Positions 33,753-46,619 of a DNA stretch of 64,000 nucleotides are shown in pieces. Source of the DNA: Epiperipatus broadwayi (lineage: Eukaryota; Onychophora; Udeonychophora; Euonychophora; Peripatidae); contig JAQFVV010006238.1 of the NCBI GenBank assembly GCA_028023455.1, positions 1,369,478 to 1,433,477 on the forward strand, in the 5' to 3' direction. The translations under genes were made by a program, and so were the position numbers. The stretch's first letter is position 1. Each line of letters begins with the position of its first letter. A model generated the notes under the pieces. That model was not told the DNA's origin. It worked only from the letters and a program-made list of their open reading frames with translations, and searched no databases.

Positions 33753-34616
33753 AGGTAGTTGTGACTTACGCCCAATGTGGCCACTTGATAGTGTTGTTTC
33801 TCTGCAAAAGCACAGAAATATGCCATTTACATGGCCCAACTTACAGCCTATAGAACAGTTCTGTTCATATTAGCTGTTAGCAGGCTTAGTTGGTGTTGCA
33901 CAGTGCACACTGTGCTTCATGTCACTATGGAAATAGCGCACACTTCACAGATCACTATCATAGGATGTGAGGTGTATGGAATTCAACTGGTCATAAGTGT
34001 TTTTATGTGCATTCGAAGTAACAATTTTACACCTTACCTGACATACTATTACATACTAATAGTTGTAAGCCCATCGCCGCATTTCACTACCCGTTTTGGA
34101 AGGTGAAAACAATTGCAAAAGGGCAAGTCCCAGAACCATTTCACATAAGTCACACGAAAAGGCACGTTTGCGGTAGAACAGCTACGAGAGTAATAAAATG
34201 GCTGTTGTTGTACAATGTTTTGGAAATCATAATCTTGGTTTGAACAGACTAGTGCATGTATTGGCCAATCTTTTGGATCGGCAAAACTATTGGACCCCCA
34301 GCGCATATCCCACTGCTACATGCTGAAAGCTTGGTTTGATCAGACTAATGCATGTATTGGCCGATCCTTTGGATCGGCAAAACCATCAGATTGCCGCCAC
34401 CTCTCTATTCCAGCACTATGTGCTGAAATGTATAATGTAATTTAAAAAATGTAATTTAAAAAATAAAATTGGTTCGTAAATTTTTTAAAATTTACTTTGA
34501 AAAATTGTTGGAGAACAGAAAGCAAAACATTATCGGCTCGGTAATGTTACATTTCATTATTTTTGCAAGCAACAATGCCATCAAGCTGCCATTTTGGGCA
34601 TAAGTCACAACTACTT
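33753..34616. mobile_element. 0.86-kb non-autonomous element with long imperfect inverted ends
   Basis: The left end aaggtagttgtgacttacgc (33753) and the inverted right end (aaagtagttgtgacttatgc, ending 34616) pair over about 45 bp with roughly 75-80% identity. The interior contains a 96-bp tandem duplication at 34234-34427. The 91- and 85-codon frames inside have no recognisable motif. No clear target duplication, so the superfamily is unassigned. Confidence 0.68.
34234..34427 (+). repeat. 96-bp tandem duplication
   Basis: cttggtttgaacagactagt at 34234 recurs as cttggtttgatcagactaat at 34330. Each copy has ttttggatcggcaaaac (or cttttggatcggcaaaac) and ends near tgctgaaa. It lies inside the inverted-end element. 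Confidence 0.85.
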
Positions 34617-35352
34617 TTGAGTGTTACCTTGGCAACAGATTGTTAATATTCTGTTTGTTAATTTTAAGCATTGACTGAGATAATGTGATTTTAGTAAATG
34701 ATTAGTGTCTCAGACAGTTGTGATATTTGAATTCCCAAGTGGTCAGCTGAGTATTTTACCTCATTCAGCTGAGAGTCATTCCAAGAATCATTATTTTTGT
34801 AATTAGCTGCTATATCACTGCACAGAATCACATGTCATCCAATGATAATCAGAGCTTTGATAAGACATTTCAAACATCATCTATTAATATAATACTAAAA
34901 AAAGTTGAAATAATGAATGATCAGGAATAAAGCTGCATTATCACTACAATCAATATACTGTTGAAATATCTAATGACTGTTCATTCTGGAAAAGTACCAT
35001 CCATAGGATAACTAAATAAACATTGATATATTTAATGTAGGATATTAGACTTTGGAATCTGTATTTCTCTGCAACCACTAGATGAGAACAATTTAATGAT
35101 CCTAGAATAGTGACTATGATACATTTGTAGGTTTAAATTATTAAAACTGAAATATGTATCCCATGAATAAACTTAATTTTAACCACAAACCTCAAGTCAT
35201 TAGAAAATATTAAAATCAATTGTAGTCAAGCAAGCAGTATTTTTGAAATGAAATATAAATATCGAAGGTAAACTTTAAATAAATTTCCAAAAAAACATAT
35301 TCTCTATGCATCCTTCACAATGTTTTATTCATTTCCTTTATCTTACAGTTCC

Positions 35353-35380
35353 GATTGGCTACCAGTCTTCTTCAGAGTTA
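35353..35380 (-). ncRNA. Degenerate hammerhead-like motif (family E)
   Basis: Minus strand: CTGAAGA (35369-35375), one spacer base, then stem II GACTGG-TAG-CCAATC (35353-35367) with one mismatch, then GGAAC where GAAAC is expected. The layout is the same as at 6.6 kb, including stem II ending CAATC. No convincing stem III or cleavage triplet. Probably a relic. Confidence 0.45.
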
Positions 35381-35696
35381 TTAGATGCAATTACATTGTA
35401 TTATTTATTTCTTACATGTATATATAATAATCTTATTTTTATATAGACACATACATTTACTATTATTTATATATTTGAAAATGCATTTTATAATTTTAAA
35501 ATAATTTGTACAAATGCTTAAATTTAATTCAATGTATCATATGACATTTGAGCACAAGAGTCATATTGAACTCCTAGATTGAAGGTCGATTTATCGCTTC
35601 TAATGCTCAAGCAACTAAAAAGTTAATTCTTATACATAGATCTAATTGTAAAACACGCATTCATATACAACAAATATTGATTATTTAACATAACAA

Positions 35697-36632
35697 AGAT
35701 TGTCTACTAAGACCTTTATAAAAAAGGTGGAGACTCAATGTAGGAAGCTTTGCTGGGGTGTGAGAACAGCAGTAATTGGCCTCAACTTCCTTCAAAAGCC
35801 TAAATCACAAAATGAACTCGGACTCCATTCAATCAACACCTTCTTAATCCAGAAAGCCCACAATATTTTAACCAAACTATTTCAGGATAATCCAAAAAAT
35901 GGAAAGCCCCCTACCAATAAATGAAGTTGAACCCACTGACCCCTCCAGAAAGGGTAACATTTGGTTACAGCAACAGGTCACACTCGTGACTAAAAATGTA
36001 ACAATGTCCAATTCCCTTTTCAATGGCAAGCTTTCATATTGGGACACCCATGCTCTAATCAATGGTAGCAGTCCCATCACTAAGACCAGACTTCAGCTAG
36101 GGATCAAGCGGCTTGCAGGGTTAACAAAGTTCTGGAAGCTGGAGGCGAAATTAGTAGACTTTATAATTAAAGTTAACCTTGAGGCCCTACCAACGGCTGC
36201 ATTCCTCCACCACAAGCGGAGGTATAAAATGGATCCGATATGCCCTCTGTGCAAGAAAACCGATGAAACAATTTCCCACATTTTTCAGGAATGTGAGACC
36301 TGGAATAAACTACGCTACCTGACATTGCAAAAGACCACAGATAAAGACTGGGCCTGGGTGGATATGGTGAAAGCTCTTAAAAAGGGCACCTTTGGCAGTA
36401 TTAGATTGGCAACTTATGTTAACTTTGTCATCTGGTTGGCACGGAATAAGATAACTTTTGTAAAGGGTATTGATTACAATATTGAGGTATTATACTTCAA
36501 TGTGTTAAATGACGCCAAGGACCATACAAGAGGACATGCCAGCTATGGCTAACCGATCAGACTTGGAACCAGATCAAACTAGGGCCATGCCTTGCCTAGT
36601 GTAGTGCTTACTTTACATAATAAATAAATCGA
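35697..36632 (+). pseudogene. L1/Tx1-like LINE 3' end with zf-RVT domain
   Basis: C-terminal portion of a non-LTR RT protein in two frames. Frame one (35700-35924) has KLCWGVRTA then ELGLHSINTFLIQKAHNILT, the segment just after the RT thumb. After a frameshift near 35900, 217 codons (35899-36552) contain VNLEALPTAAFLHHKRRY and the zinc-binding block CPLCKKTDETISHIFQEC (C-x2-C, H, C), the zf-RVT domain. The stop is at 36552, and a short tail with aataaataaat ends near 36632. Its base composition is richer in G+C than the surroundings, so the insertion may be younger or less decayed. RT catalytic motifs are not present. Confidence 0.8.
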
Positions 36633-36847
36633 TATATTAGTAATTAGAAATTATAACAGCCCAAAGAGCACTAACATATCACGATGCTAAATCCTAGGAA
36701 ATGAAGGTAGTTAAGCCTGAACAAATTAATAAAAGATTAGGAATAGATAGAAGGGAAAGTGACTGCTCTACAAGTGGTATGCCATGCAAACCAAGAAATA
36801 AGCATATATACCTATAAAGCCATTTGTAACAGAACTGGGAGAGCTTT

Positions 36848-37130
36848 AATGGTGAAATAGACTTGTACAATCGGACAATCCAAACACCTTCTCATTTATA
36901 ACAGTACTGCGAATGCTCAAATGGTGAAATAGACTTATACAATTAGACAATCCAAGGACAATATTCCCACTGCAACTGAAGCAGTTGCCTTGTTTCTTTT
37001 AAGCTATGGCCCCAAATAATAATGAGACATGTATAGAAGTGTTCTGAAAGTGTAACATTGCTGTTAATATAACAACATTTTTGTCTCCAAATAACTAATG
37101 GAGAAATGGACATGTATAATTGGGCAGTTT
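36848..37130 (+). repeat. 72-bp diverged tandem repeats
   Basis: atggtgaaatagactt followed by a gtacaatcggacaatccaa-like block occurs at 36849 and 36921. A more diverged related block (gagaaatggacatgtataat) is at 37101. May be part of an old element tail. Confidence 0.65.
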
Positions 37131-39060
37131 TGTGAACAATAATTTCAGCATAAGAAGTTGGGTTTATGTGTGTAAGTCTGGAAGGGCAGGTGAATTTTGT
37201 GTCACTGCACTTCTGGAACTATTAATATCCCACTCACCTATCCATACATTTATACTTGAATGTTCAAAATCATATGCATTGAATCAAGTGTATGGGTGTG
37301 GATGCGCTTGACATGCACCGACACTCCCTAAATTTCTTTGTAATGATTCTTGTTGATTGCATTGTAAAACTTATGCCTCTTGAATCATCTTGAGGCACAA
37401 ATAAAGGCATTTGAAAGTAAAGATTGTTTATTGTGCTTTTACTTTGTTTTGTATATATTTAAATGTTATAAATTTATATTTGAGATTAATAATGTTCTAT
37501 TTAATTTTATTACATGAAATTAGACAATTGCAGTTTTGTGAAATCTCATTTTTGACTATGTAATTATAAATACCTACTTGTTTCTTAATATGTGTATGTA
37601 TATACGCTTAGTATGTAAAATGCACATATTAATTGTTAAGATAATGTTCTAAAAAATTTGAAAAATATTATTGGTAATTAACCCTAAGAAGTTTACTGTA
37701 CATTTTGTGTTTGCTTTATAATTTCATTAATTTATTTATTTTGTTGTTTAAAAAGTAAAATTTTACTGCAGTAGCATTTTATCTTTTTAAGTCATATCTA
37801 GTCATAAGTTGATTTTTTTTTTTTTTAAAAAACAAACTTTAGAATTTCTTAACCATTATTTCTTCCAAGTACACATTTTATTTTGATATCTTGGAATCAA
37901 TATTGTATCTTTTAAATATTGATTCTGAGAAGTATGTGTTAGAGAGGAAACCCACTTGCCTCCTACCATTTACAACATATTTTTGGCAAGTTTCTCTTCA
38001 TGAAATTCATCTGAGATGGGTAAAGACTGTTAAGTTTCCAAATGGAATTTGAAATTTTCGCTATATCTATAAAATTTATCTTTTTATCTTCATGGGTTTA
38101 ATATACTTTTTCTTTTTAAAAGTATAAATATTTGTATGGAGGTACACTTACGCTTAAATATTGCAACATATACCCTTTTATATATACATTATATATATTA
38201 TATTGCAACTGTATATGGTTTATAATTTGATTTAAAGCAGATAAGAATTTTTTCTACAAATCGGATCACTTTTCTGGGACTGAACTTAATTTTCTGTCTT
38301 AATTTTATTCCATATGTGAATAAATCCAGTGAGATATATTTCTTTTAAAATTTATAGTAATTTTATACGTAATAAACAGACCAAATGTATACCAGAATCA
38401 TGGCCGTCAGCTTTTAAAATGGGGGGGGGGGGGGCTTTGTTTATTTTCCATAATTCTAGAGCATGCTCAATTGTACACTACTAAATCTCTGGTTCAAAAC
38501 GTTATTAGAATTAGCAATGTATCAGGTCTCATTAATTTCCCCTCCCTATCATTTGATTCACCACATACTATGCGAATTTTCTGAGGATAACAATCCGTGA
38601 CCAGAATATTTCTTATGCCAAAAACATACGCACACATACGGAATTAATTTGCGACGTAGATTTAGATTTTTTATATTACCAAATATGCTTCTTAAAACAT
38701 ATTTTTTCATCTTAATAATTGATTGCTATGAATTCAATATATTGGGCTGAATATACACTCAACTATTAAAATATTTTATAAAATAATTAGTCTGTTTAAC
38801 ACATTGATGTACATGCTTTGTAATTAACAGTTTATATATAGAGAGTATAATTTATATACATATATTGAGTCCTGCAGTGGAATGGTTTGTAGCCTGTTGT
38901 ATCTGTAACTGCAATAAAAAGTGTAATATGGAACTGTAATTTTTTTTAGGTATCTGAATACTTTCCCAATAAACTCAGGCATACTTCGGGTTTCCAGCTT
39001 ATAGACAAGTTACCTAGAACATCTATATTGATGGACAAGTGGATATTTAGTTATTCTTAG
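37130..39060. other. AT-rich stretch, no recognised gene
   Basis: Contains a G13 run near 38420 and short (TA)n. The 63-codon frame at 37120-37311 shows no motif. Confidence 0.45.
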
Positions 39061-39063
39061 CAA

Positions 39064-39660
39064 CATGTGGGAAGTTATATAGAATAAAAAATCTTCATTA
39101 ATTAGATGATCTCTTATATAAATAATATTGACTCCATTAGTCTTTTTTTTTTTTAACCACCTAAGCATTGCTGTCTGCCCTACAATTCAGTAATCTGCAT
39201 TAGTTCTAGATGTAAATAGTTACTCTGCATACATTAATATTTTAGCTAGATATGGGAAATAATACAGAATAAAAAATCTTCAATAATCAGAAAATCTCTT
39301 ATACAGATAATATTCACACCGTCATTTTCAACTTCTGTGTACTGATATTTGCTATATAATGGAAGTTTCAGTGAGCTGCATTAGTTCTAGGTGTAAATGA
39401 TGACTCTGCTCCATATTAATACTGTAAAATGGGCTTATTTTGTCCAGTTTTTATGGTCGTGATTATATATATATATGTGGACAGGAGTTATAAATAATGC
39501 AACAGCATTAAATTGCCTCTGTAGGCCAAACACTTTCTACACAGTTTTTCAAAATGGAAAGTCTATATAACTTACTCATTAATTGAGATAATTTCTGATT
39601 AGTGAAAGTATTTATATCTCCAAATGCTGACCCTACATCATATTAAGATAAAATAGTTGT
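39064..39660 (+). repeat. About 190-bp diverged tandem repeat, two to three units
   Basis: Units share agaataaaaaatcttcaata-like sequence, then a ctcttatacagataatatt-like block, then ctgcattagttctaggtgta. They begin near 39064 and 39254, with a weaker third near 39480. Divergence is high; probably an old minisatellite-like duplication. Confidence 0.6.
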
Positions 39661-39899
39661 TTTCTTATTATGTCTAACTTTTATGTATGGTTGTTACATT
39701 TATTGAGACAATATCATCTCATTTGATGCTTAGATTAAATGATTTGATTGTATATAAGAATTCAAATTATACTAGTAATAATAGTAATATCCATGAAATT
39801 GAGATATATCATTTTTTTTTTCTTCAAGTTAATATGTATTATTTTGTTTTAAAACGAAGTATATTTTATATGTAAAAATCAAATGTAAATAATATTGTC

Positions 39900-40006
39900 A
39901 AGCGTTATTAGCCGAGAGGTCAGCGCAGCCATCTTGCAAACAAGCAGTAGGTTGCAGACGGTTGTTGCGGGTTCACTTCCCAGCCAATGCTATGACATAT
40001 GGAAGA
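39900..40006 (+). repeat. tRNA-derived SINE fragment
   Basis: TTAGCCGAGAGGTCAGCG is an A-box-like start and GCGGGTTCACTTCCC a B-box, followed by agccaatgctatgacatatg, shared with the minus-strand copy at 32986-33085. A Leu/Ser-type tRNA head is the likely origin. Confidence 0.65.
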
Positions 40007-40255
40007 AAATAAGTAATTATTGGCCTAATTTATTGTCTTTTCATTTATATCGTATGATTTAAAAGAAATGTAGTACATATTTATGTGCCTATCTTTTAAT
40101 AGTAAGTTTTAAAAAAAAAAAAAAAAGGCCAATATTAATTAACTAAAAATATTTATTGCACATTAAATTCTAAAGTCGTAGAAGTAAAAAAAAAAAAACG
40201 ATTTTTTTTTTGTTTATATCAAACTTCATCCAAAAAAGGAAAGTGAGGCTGAATT

Positions 40256-40392
40256 GTAAATAGTTTTATTCTTTCTAGACTTTTTTTTCCCAACCAGTTA
40301 TACTATATTTTTAGAAGTGAATTGTAAGTAGTTTTATTCTTTCTATACTTTTTTTTTGCCAACCAGATATACTATATTTTTAAAAGTGCATC
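40256..40392 (+). repeat. 69-bp tandem duplication
   Basis: gtaaatagttttattctttc at about 40256 recurs as gtaagtagttttattctttc at 40325. Both units continue through caaccag, tatactatattttta and aagtg. Confidence 0.85.
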
Positions 40393-41151
40393 TTTTTATT
40401 GATTGTAAGTGTTTAACAAGGTAATATTGGGCTATGAGACAACTCTCATGATAACAGATGCATCTGAAGATATCATGGAGTGTAGAGTAGATAAGCTGGA
40501 GTATAATTACATTCTGAGGATAGGACGCTTGCTGAAAGAGTTAAATAACACTTTAAAAGTCAACAGTATTGAAATACATTAACACAACATATTAATAATG
40601 CATGCTCATCAAATTAAGTCAAACATTTTTATGTAGTGCTTTCAAACTTGTGCAAAATTGAGACACATACTAGATACTTACAATGAGGGCATAAAAATAC
40701 TCCCAGTAACATTTTAGCATTTATTTTTTATTGATTTAATGTTATTTGATAGTGAATTTGAACTTAGAAATTGTAAATTAAATTCACCTTATCACTTTTT
40801 TTGTATATATATTAATTCCTAACTGTAATGTTGCATAGGAATTAGATTGCTAATAATCTAATGGTTTATTTGAGTACGAAAACAATGTTGATGTAATTAC
40901 CAGTGTTAACTAGTTGTGTCTTGGTACCTATATTTTATTTTATGTATATCAAAAGAAATTCTGGTTATTTGTAGGCAAAATTTTTTAATTCACAATACTA
41001 CATATAAAAATAGATGGAAATATGGTTATTATATGAGTGAATGCATATCTTTCTTATTGAAGATAGTTATCCCTGTAGCTATTCATATTTTTTTGTGAAA
41101 CATCTAGTGACAGGTTGGATTAAATTTATAACATTTTTATCTGATCAAATT

Positions 41152-41165
41152 TGATGATGATGATG

Positions 41166-41261
<96 letters not shown>
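41152..41261 (+). repeat. (TGA)n-(TTA)n microsatellite
   Basis: A short TGA run (41152-41167) passes into about 31 ATT/TTA units. No element is attached. Confidence 0.95.
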
Positions 41262-41264
41262 TCC

Positions 41265-42330
41265 AGAAATTTTGAATTATTTGCCTGAAATGCATGTAAA
41301 CAAGTGAAAATTATTTTAAAAATATTATTACTACTTATTTAAATATAGAAAAAAGCTGAAATAAATAGTTAGATTTATAAAGAAAAATTCTTATTGGATG
41401 GCAACTACTGCTCATAAAAACATTAAACTAAAAAAAATTAGAATTGTTTTAACTTCATTTGTAAAACTGTAATGAGTTATTGTTAAAATTATTTAAAGCT
41501 AATGAAATTCTATTTAAAAAATTTAAAAATTATTTATAATTTTAAAAGAGTGACAAATAATTTCACTGTGGTCACTAAAAAGGGTTCTTCAACCAATTAC
41601 AAGTTGGGGGCAGACATTACTTATTTTTCTTGACTTGTGTTCTTCTAAAATAAATAATTTTGAATAAAATCTGAATCTAATCATGGTATTTTTGTAAAAA
41701 ATAAATATACCAATATATTGTGAAAAATAACCATAAATATATAAACAAACTATGGAAATATGTTTTTCTTTTTAAAAGCTACTAAAAGAAAGATTATGTT
41801 CAAAAGTTTTGCAAGTGCTTTTGTGTAGAACAAACTAGAAACTACCATTCAGTATTATTGTAGGCATTCTGTCATATCACATGTAAAAAAAAAAAAATCT
41901 TTGTAAAATATTGACATGTTGATAATTTATTTTTAATTAATAAAATATGTTGTTTTAGTTTCAATTATTACTATCAAGTGAATGTGAAAGCAGTAAAATC
42001 TGCTGAAGATAGCCACAAGAGAATGATTTAAAGCCTAAACATGGTAAAGCCAGCCATAACATATGTTGGGTTTTTATTATTGATGTTAATTAACCAGAAA
42101 ATAGTTTGATGGCATCAAAATATCACTTCCATCTAATGTCCATTGATTGTTACTCAAGTTTATAATTAATGTTTCTGGAGTAAAATAGTCAATTATAGTT
42201 TTAATGTAAATGTTGAAAATGAGTAAATGAAATTATGTGATACTTATTCTACAATAAATATAAAATTGGAGTCACTAAAGTATATAGTTACTGATAAAAC
42301 AGGCAAAACTCACTATATATATTGCCACAC
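41265..42330. other. AT-rich stretch, no recognised gene
   Basis: Contains a CTGAAGA at 42004-42015 without a supporting hammerhead fold. No frame of interest. Confidence 0.45.
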
Positions 42331-42399
42331 ACAGCAAGCTAGAGTAATCAATGGATGCCAGAAGGCTTTGCATAAAATCCCCATCTAGTACCTACTCAT

Positions 42400-42442
42400 C
42401 CAATATCCCCAGACTAGTTTCTGGCTTATGGCCTTCATCACT
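42400..42442 (-). ncRNA. Hammerhead ribozyme-like motif (family C, copy 1)
   Basis: Minus strand: TGATGA, preceded by G where C3 should be. Stem II is GGC-CATAA-GCC, followed by A-GAAA. Stem III is self-complementary ACTAGT, then C17 at 42412, then tggggatattgg for stem I. All core residues but C3 are kept. Confidence 0.6.
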
Positions 42443-42556
42443 CAGAACCACAAAAACATAGCAGCAGAACATTTGTGATTTGTAAATCTCCAATTATCAG
42501 TTTGGATAATATAAAAGAAGTAAAGTTGGATGTGTGAATGCAAATATTGCTCTTCA

Positions 42557-42590
42557 CTGAAGATTGTTACCTAATAGTCAGAAACTAGTG
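42557..42590 (+). ncRNA. Hammerhead ribozyme-like motif (family C, copy 2)
   Basis: CTGAAGA at 42557-42563, then GAAACTAGT at 42581. The ttgttacctaatagtca between can form a weak stem. The three bases CTG after ACTAGT are missing, which removes the cleavage C. A decayed partner of copy 1. Confidence 0.42.
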
Positions 42591-43284
42591 GATATATTAC
42601 TTGTCAGTTGTGCAAACTTATAATAGATTCATATGTACTAAAGCAAATACCTAATGCCAATTATGTTTAATGCAGCTTAAGCCCATAAAAGTGTATTTGG
42701 ATATATCATTATTCTTTCGCATGTAAAGTAATATTCTTTTTTAATCACCATTGTTATATCATCTAATGTAAGCTGGGATCACAGGAAAAGTAATAATAGT
42801 AAAAATCTGCACAATTAAAAATGCTTTTTTATTGTTTTGAAAAATACTTTAAAAGACTTGTTTACTTTTAGTCTTTTTTATCAAGAAAAATGACTTAGAT
42901 GTTTTTTATTGTTTTAAAAATGATTTTAAAATAATAATTTGCTTTAAACTTTTTTTATATTTTATTTTCAGAAAAAGAAAATAGTTTCATTTCATCTTAT
43001 TGAAAAATATAATATTGAAAGCTTGTTTGTATTAGATAATTTAATAGATAATCATATTTTCTTTTGTTTTTACTTTCCCCCTACATTTTAAAATTAATTT
43101 TGACACTATGTATTGTTATAATGAAGATAAATGTTTAAGAAATATAGTCAGTCCATATATTAAGAGGATCAGTAATTAAATGGCAAATATTCTCTTAGAA
43201 TTTTTTTTTTTTAATTTCGAAAATATTAATTAATAGCTGCAGAATATTTGACAATATATACATATCTGTGATTGTCATCTTCAT

Positions 43285-44830
43285 TTTCAATCATTATCGA
43301 TCTGCAATATGAAGATCTCTCTAAGTTTAATTTAGTTTCTCCGACCTTAACCTTTCTTCTCCACATCACACCAGCAAATGTCCTTATTTCATCCATCCAT
43401 CTCATATGTGGTCTCTTTCTAGGTTTTTTGCAATATATTTGGATCCTGTTATGAATTCGACTATCCAACCCAATTCCATTTTTGTTTTATTTCCTTCAGT
43501 GATGTCACTAATATTTGTTTGTTCTCTCACTCATGTATTTTGTTTTCGATCCCTTCTTGTTACTCCTAATGTACATCTCTCCACATTTAGTTGCATGGTC
43601 TGAAGTCTCTATATTACTCTTTTGTTAAGTGTCCAAGTCTCAGAACCATAAGTAAGAACTAGTTTAACATATTTCTTAAATATATTTCTTTTTAAATGGG
43701 TAGGCATATTTCCTTTTAATATTAAGTTATTTCTATCAAAAGCATTTCATCCAAGTTTAAATCTGTGATTAATTTCATCCACTATTTTTCTATCTTTATT
43801 AATGATCTGACCAAAGATATTTGTTGTAGTTGTTATTTTTTTGTAATTCATTATTATCAATCTGTATTTTCTTATTTATTGCTGCTTTTTTATTTTCATC
43901 TGATAACTCTTGCAATATTTCCTGAAAATCCCAAGCATTATTTACAAAATACAACTTCAACATTATCTGCAAAATCTAAATGACTTACATATTTTTTCTT
44001 AGCTTTCAATATTAACCCACAAAATATTTTTTCCAAAACTGCCCTAAAAAGTTTTAAACATATTGAGTCATTCTGCAGTATATCCTTCTAAATGTTAATC
44101 TTCTAGTATCATTATGTAATCTAATCATTGCTGTTTGCATTTTGATAAATATTCTATAGATTATGACAATATCTTGGAATATATCTTGATCCAATTTTTT
44201 AGTCACTGAAGAAATACTTATAGAATCAAATGCTTTTTCCTAATCCACAAATCTAAAGCATAATGACAACTAATATCCCTTGATTCTTTCTATAATTTCT
44301 GTCAATACTTAAATTTATTTAGTTGTGCTAAATTGATTTTTAAACCAGCTTGTTGTTCTGGTTGGTTAAAATCCATAATTCACTATAAATGAGTTGTAAT
44401 TATCTTGATAAAAATTTTGTATAGAACTGATAAAAAGATTGATAGGTCTATAATTTCTAATATCTTTTCTATCACTTTTTTAAAATATTAATATTATTAA
44501 TGCATTCGTTCACTTATCTTGACACATCTTTATAATTTACACATTTGGTATATAGTTTTGCCAACATTTTTTTATTTTTTCACCTGCTTTTTTTAAGATA
44601 CTGATTATAATTCTGTCATTTCCTAGAGTTTTTTTCTTTTTCATAGATTTAACTGCATGTGTCACTTCTTTATTTAAAATGCTGGGCAGTTCAGTAGTAG
44701 TAGTTGTAAGGAAAACTTTGTCTTGTTCTTTATTGCTATATAATTCTTTATAGAACTCTTCAACACATTTCATGATATTTTCTTTTTTTAGTTGCAGTTC
44801 TGTATATAGCTGAATTACTTCGAACATTTG
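43285..44830 (-). pseudogene. RTE LINE, long decayed copy on the minus strand
   Basis: Read on the minus strand from the 5' side. CVEEFYKELYSNKE and HAVKSMKKKKTLGNDRIIIS (44.60-44.78 kb) are the start of the RT domain. Decayed RT motifs follow to 43.9 kb. The C-terminal RTE blocks include KPRKRPHMRWMDEIRTFAGV (43.35-43.44 kb). Many indels and stops. The endonuclease is absent, so the copy is 5' truncated near 44830. More diverged than the copies at 12.5 and 48 kb. Confidence 0.82.
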
Positions 44831-45486
44831 AGTAACTGTTTTTCCCAGATTAAAACAACATTTAAAATTAGAAGTCATTGCTTTATGGGTAATGATATGT
44901 GACATATTGACACATTTCATATTGTAGCTCATGATCCAAATACACTAGCATTTTAAAATTGTTGTGATGAATAGCTAAAGTATATTACTACATAAGTTAT
45001 TGATTCAGATATAGCTTCAAAAGAAACTTGATTATGACAGAAGTATATCTTCGGGATATTTGCTTTTTTCTGATGTTTTCTATATTTGTTTGAGAGTAAA
45101 TGTTGCAAAATAGTTTTCAAAAGTGAGATAAATTTAAAATTGCCTAGCATGATTGGAGTTTTTGATAATGGATATGTTGATTTTCAAGTGAATTTAAAGT
45201 TTACGTCTAGGTGAATATTAATTAATATAACAATCTCAAGCCTAATGAATAGTTATTAAATAACAAACAGTATATTTATCAAAAGATGTAAATTGCCATT
45301 AAGTTAGTGCAAGAACGGTGCTCTCAGAGATTAAGTTGTAATACAAATTTTTATAAGTCTGATACTGATATCTTAAGATTGTTAGGATTATTTTTTTTAA
45401 TATCTACATATAATTTGCTTTTATAATATGCAAATTCGTTATTTTATTGTATAAATATTAATATATATAATATAAATCTACAATAG

Positions 45487-45654
45487 TATGTAGACAATTA
45501 TCAACTATTAGAGTAATAAATTTTGGTATAAAACAATATCTATTACTTTGCTAAGCCAGGCTTTCATGTCATATTGAAAGCCTAGCTTAGTGAAGTAATA
45601 CATACTGTTTTATATGAAAATTTATTCCGTAGTAGTTGATAATTATCTACATAT
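45487..45654. repeat. 168-bp foldback element
   Basis: Arms 45487-45566 and 45575-45654 are inverted copies of about 80 bp, with a loop of only 8 nt. They begin tatgtagacaattatcaact and meet at aagccaggctttca / tgaaagcctagctt. Several mismatches. Typical small hairpin MITE; family unknown. Confidence 0.75.
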
Positions 45655-46619
45655 TCTTTTATTTTGTTACATATTATCTGCAATATATATATATGTAATA
45701 ATGCTCAAGGCTTTATTGTTAAAAAGAAATTGCCTTGACAACAGTTTGAGATTGTTGATTGTTATTTATATTGGGAGTGTCTAAGTGTTGTCTGGTTTCT
45801 AATGATTATATATATATTGAGAATCACGATGTTTATATAAATATCAGTTACTCAAAACTTTTTTTAAATCATTATATTCAAATTAAAGAACATTTTATTT
45901 TATTTTACGAATTTTTATTTATTAGTTTAAGAGAAAATAATTTGACTAGTTTAGTGCAATGATAGAATAACAGACTTTGAGACTAAAGAATCATATCAAT
46001 AACATCTTGTCATCTGTCATATGCTTCGTGAGCAGTTATTTTTATCTACTGTAGAGCCATCTATTATAAGCTTGAATAATCAGTGGATAGTGGATGGGAA
46101 AAACCAGAAACTAGTCAAGGTAAAGCTGGAAATTTTTTTAGCAATATACCATTTGGTATGTTGCTACTTTCTACAGCCACCAGATGGAATATACCATTTG
46201 CTGGCTGCAGAAAAGAGTTTGCTGTTAACTGAAAGTCTTTGATTCCTCTTGGAGACCTTAAAGGAACCACACAGGGCAAATTTCTAATGTCCACTTTATA
46301 CATTCTTGCCATTGTATGATATTATCAACATGCATTAACCAGCGTGATGAGTTTATTGACTTTTAACCTCAGTTTAAGATCAAGAAACACAATGGTCCTT
46401 CTCAGTTGCCTGGTAGGGAAGAATGAATGTGTGTGTGAATGAAAAATTTTTTTTCCTACTAGATAACCTTTATTCCCAAGAGGCTGTAAAGTCATTAGCC
46501 AAAGTAATGGTTGGTTGCCAAAGACAGTGTATTCTAATAAACTTTCTGATTGTGAGTCTAGGTTGCCATTTGATGATGACTTTATTTAGGTATTTACAAC
46601 TTTATATCACTTTCAAGTG

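Larger units (their letters stand above)
42335..42620. mobile_element. Hammerhead-bearing repeat (family C), inverted pair
   Basis: The left unit (minus strand, 42335-42445) reads, reversed, tgatgaaggccataagccag, then aaactagtctggggatattg, ending tctggcatccattgattact. The right unit (42550-42620, plus) has CACTGAAGATT and CAGAAACTAGTGGATAT. This is the family also found at 50.5, 59.4, 63.2 and 63.7 kb. No coding frame. Confidence 0.65.

Noticed and set aside
41152-41261. CRISPR-like or minisatellite array
   Set aside because: Pure trinucleotide repeat without spacers.
42004-42052. CTGAAGA followed by CCTAAAC as another hammerhead
   Set aside because: The bases between cannot form stem II (two agcc blocks in the same sense), and neither stem III nor a cleavage triplet is visible.
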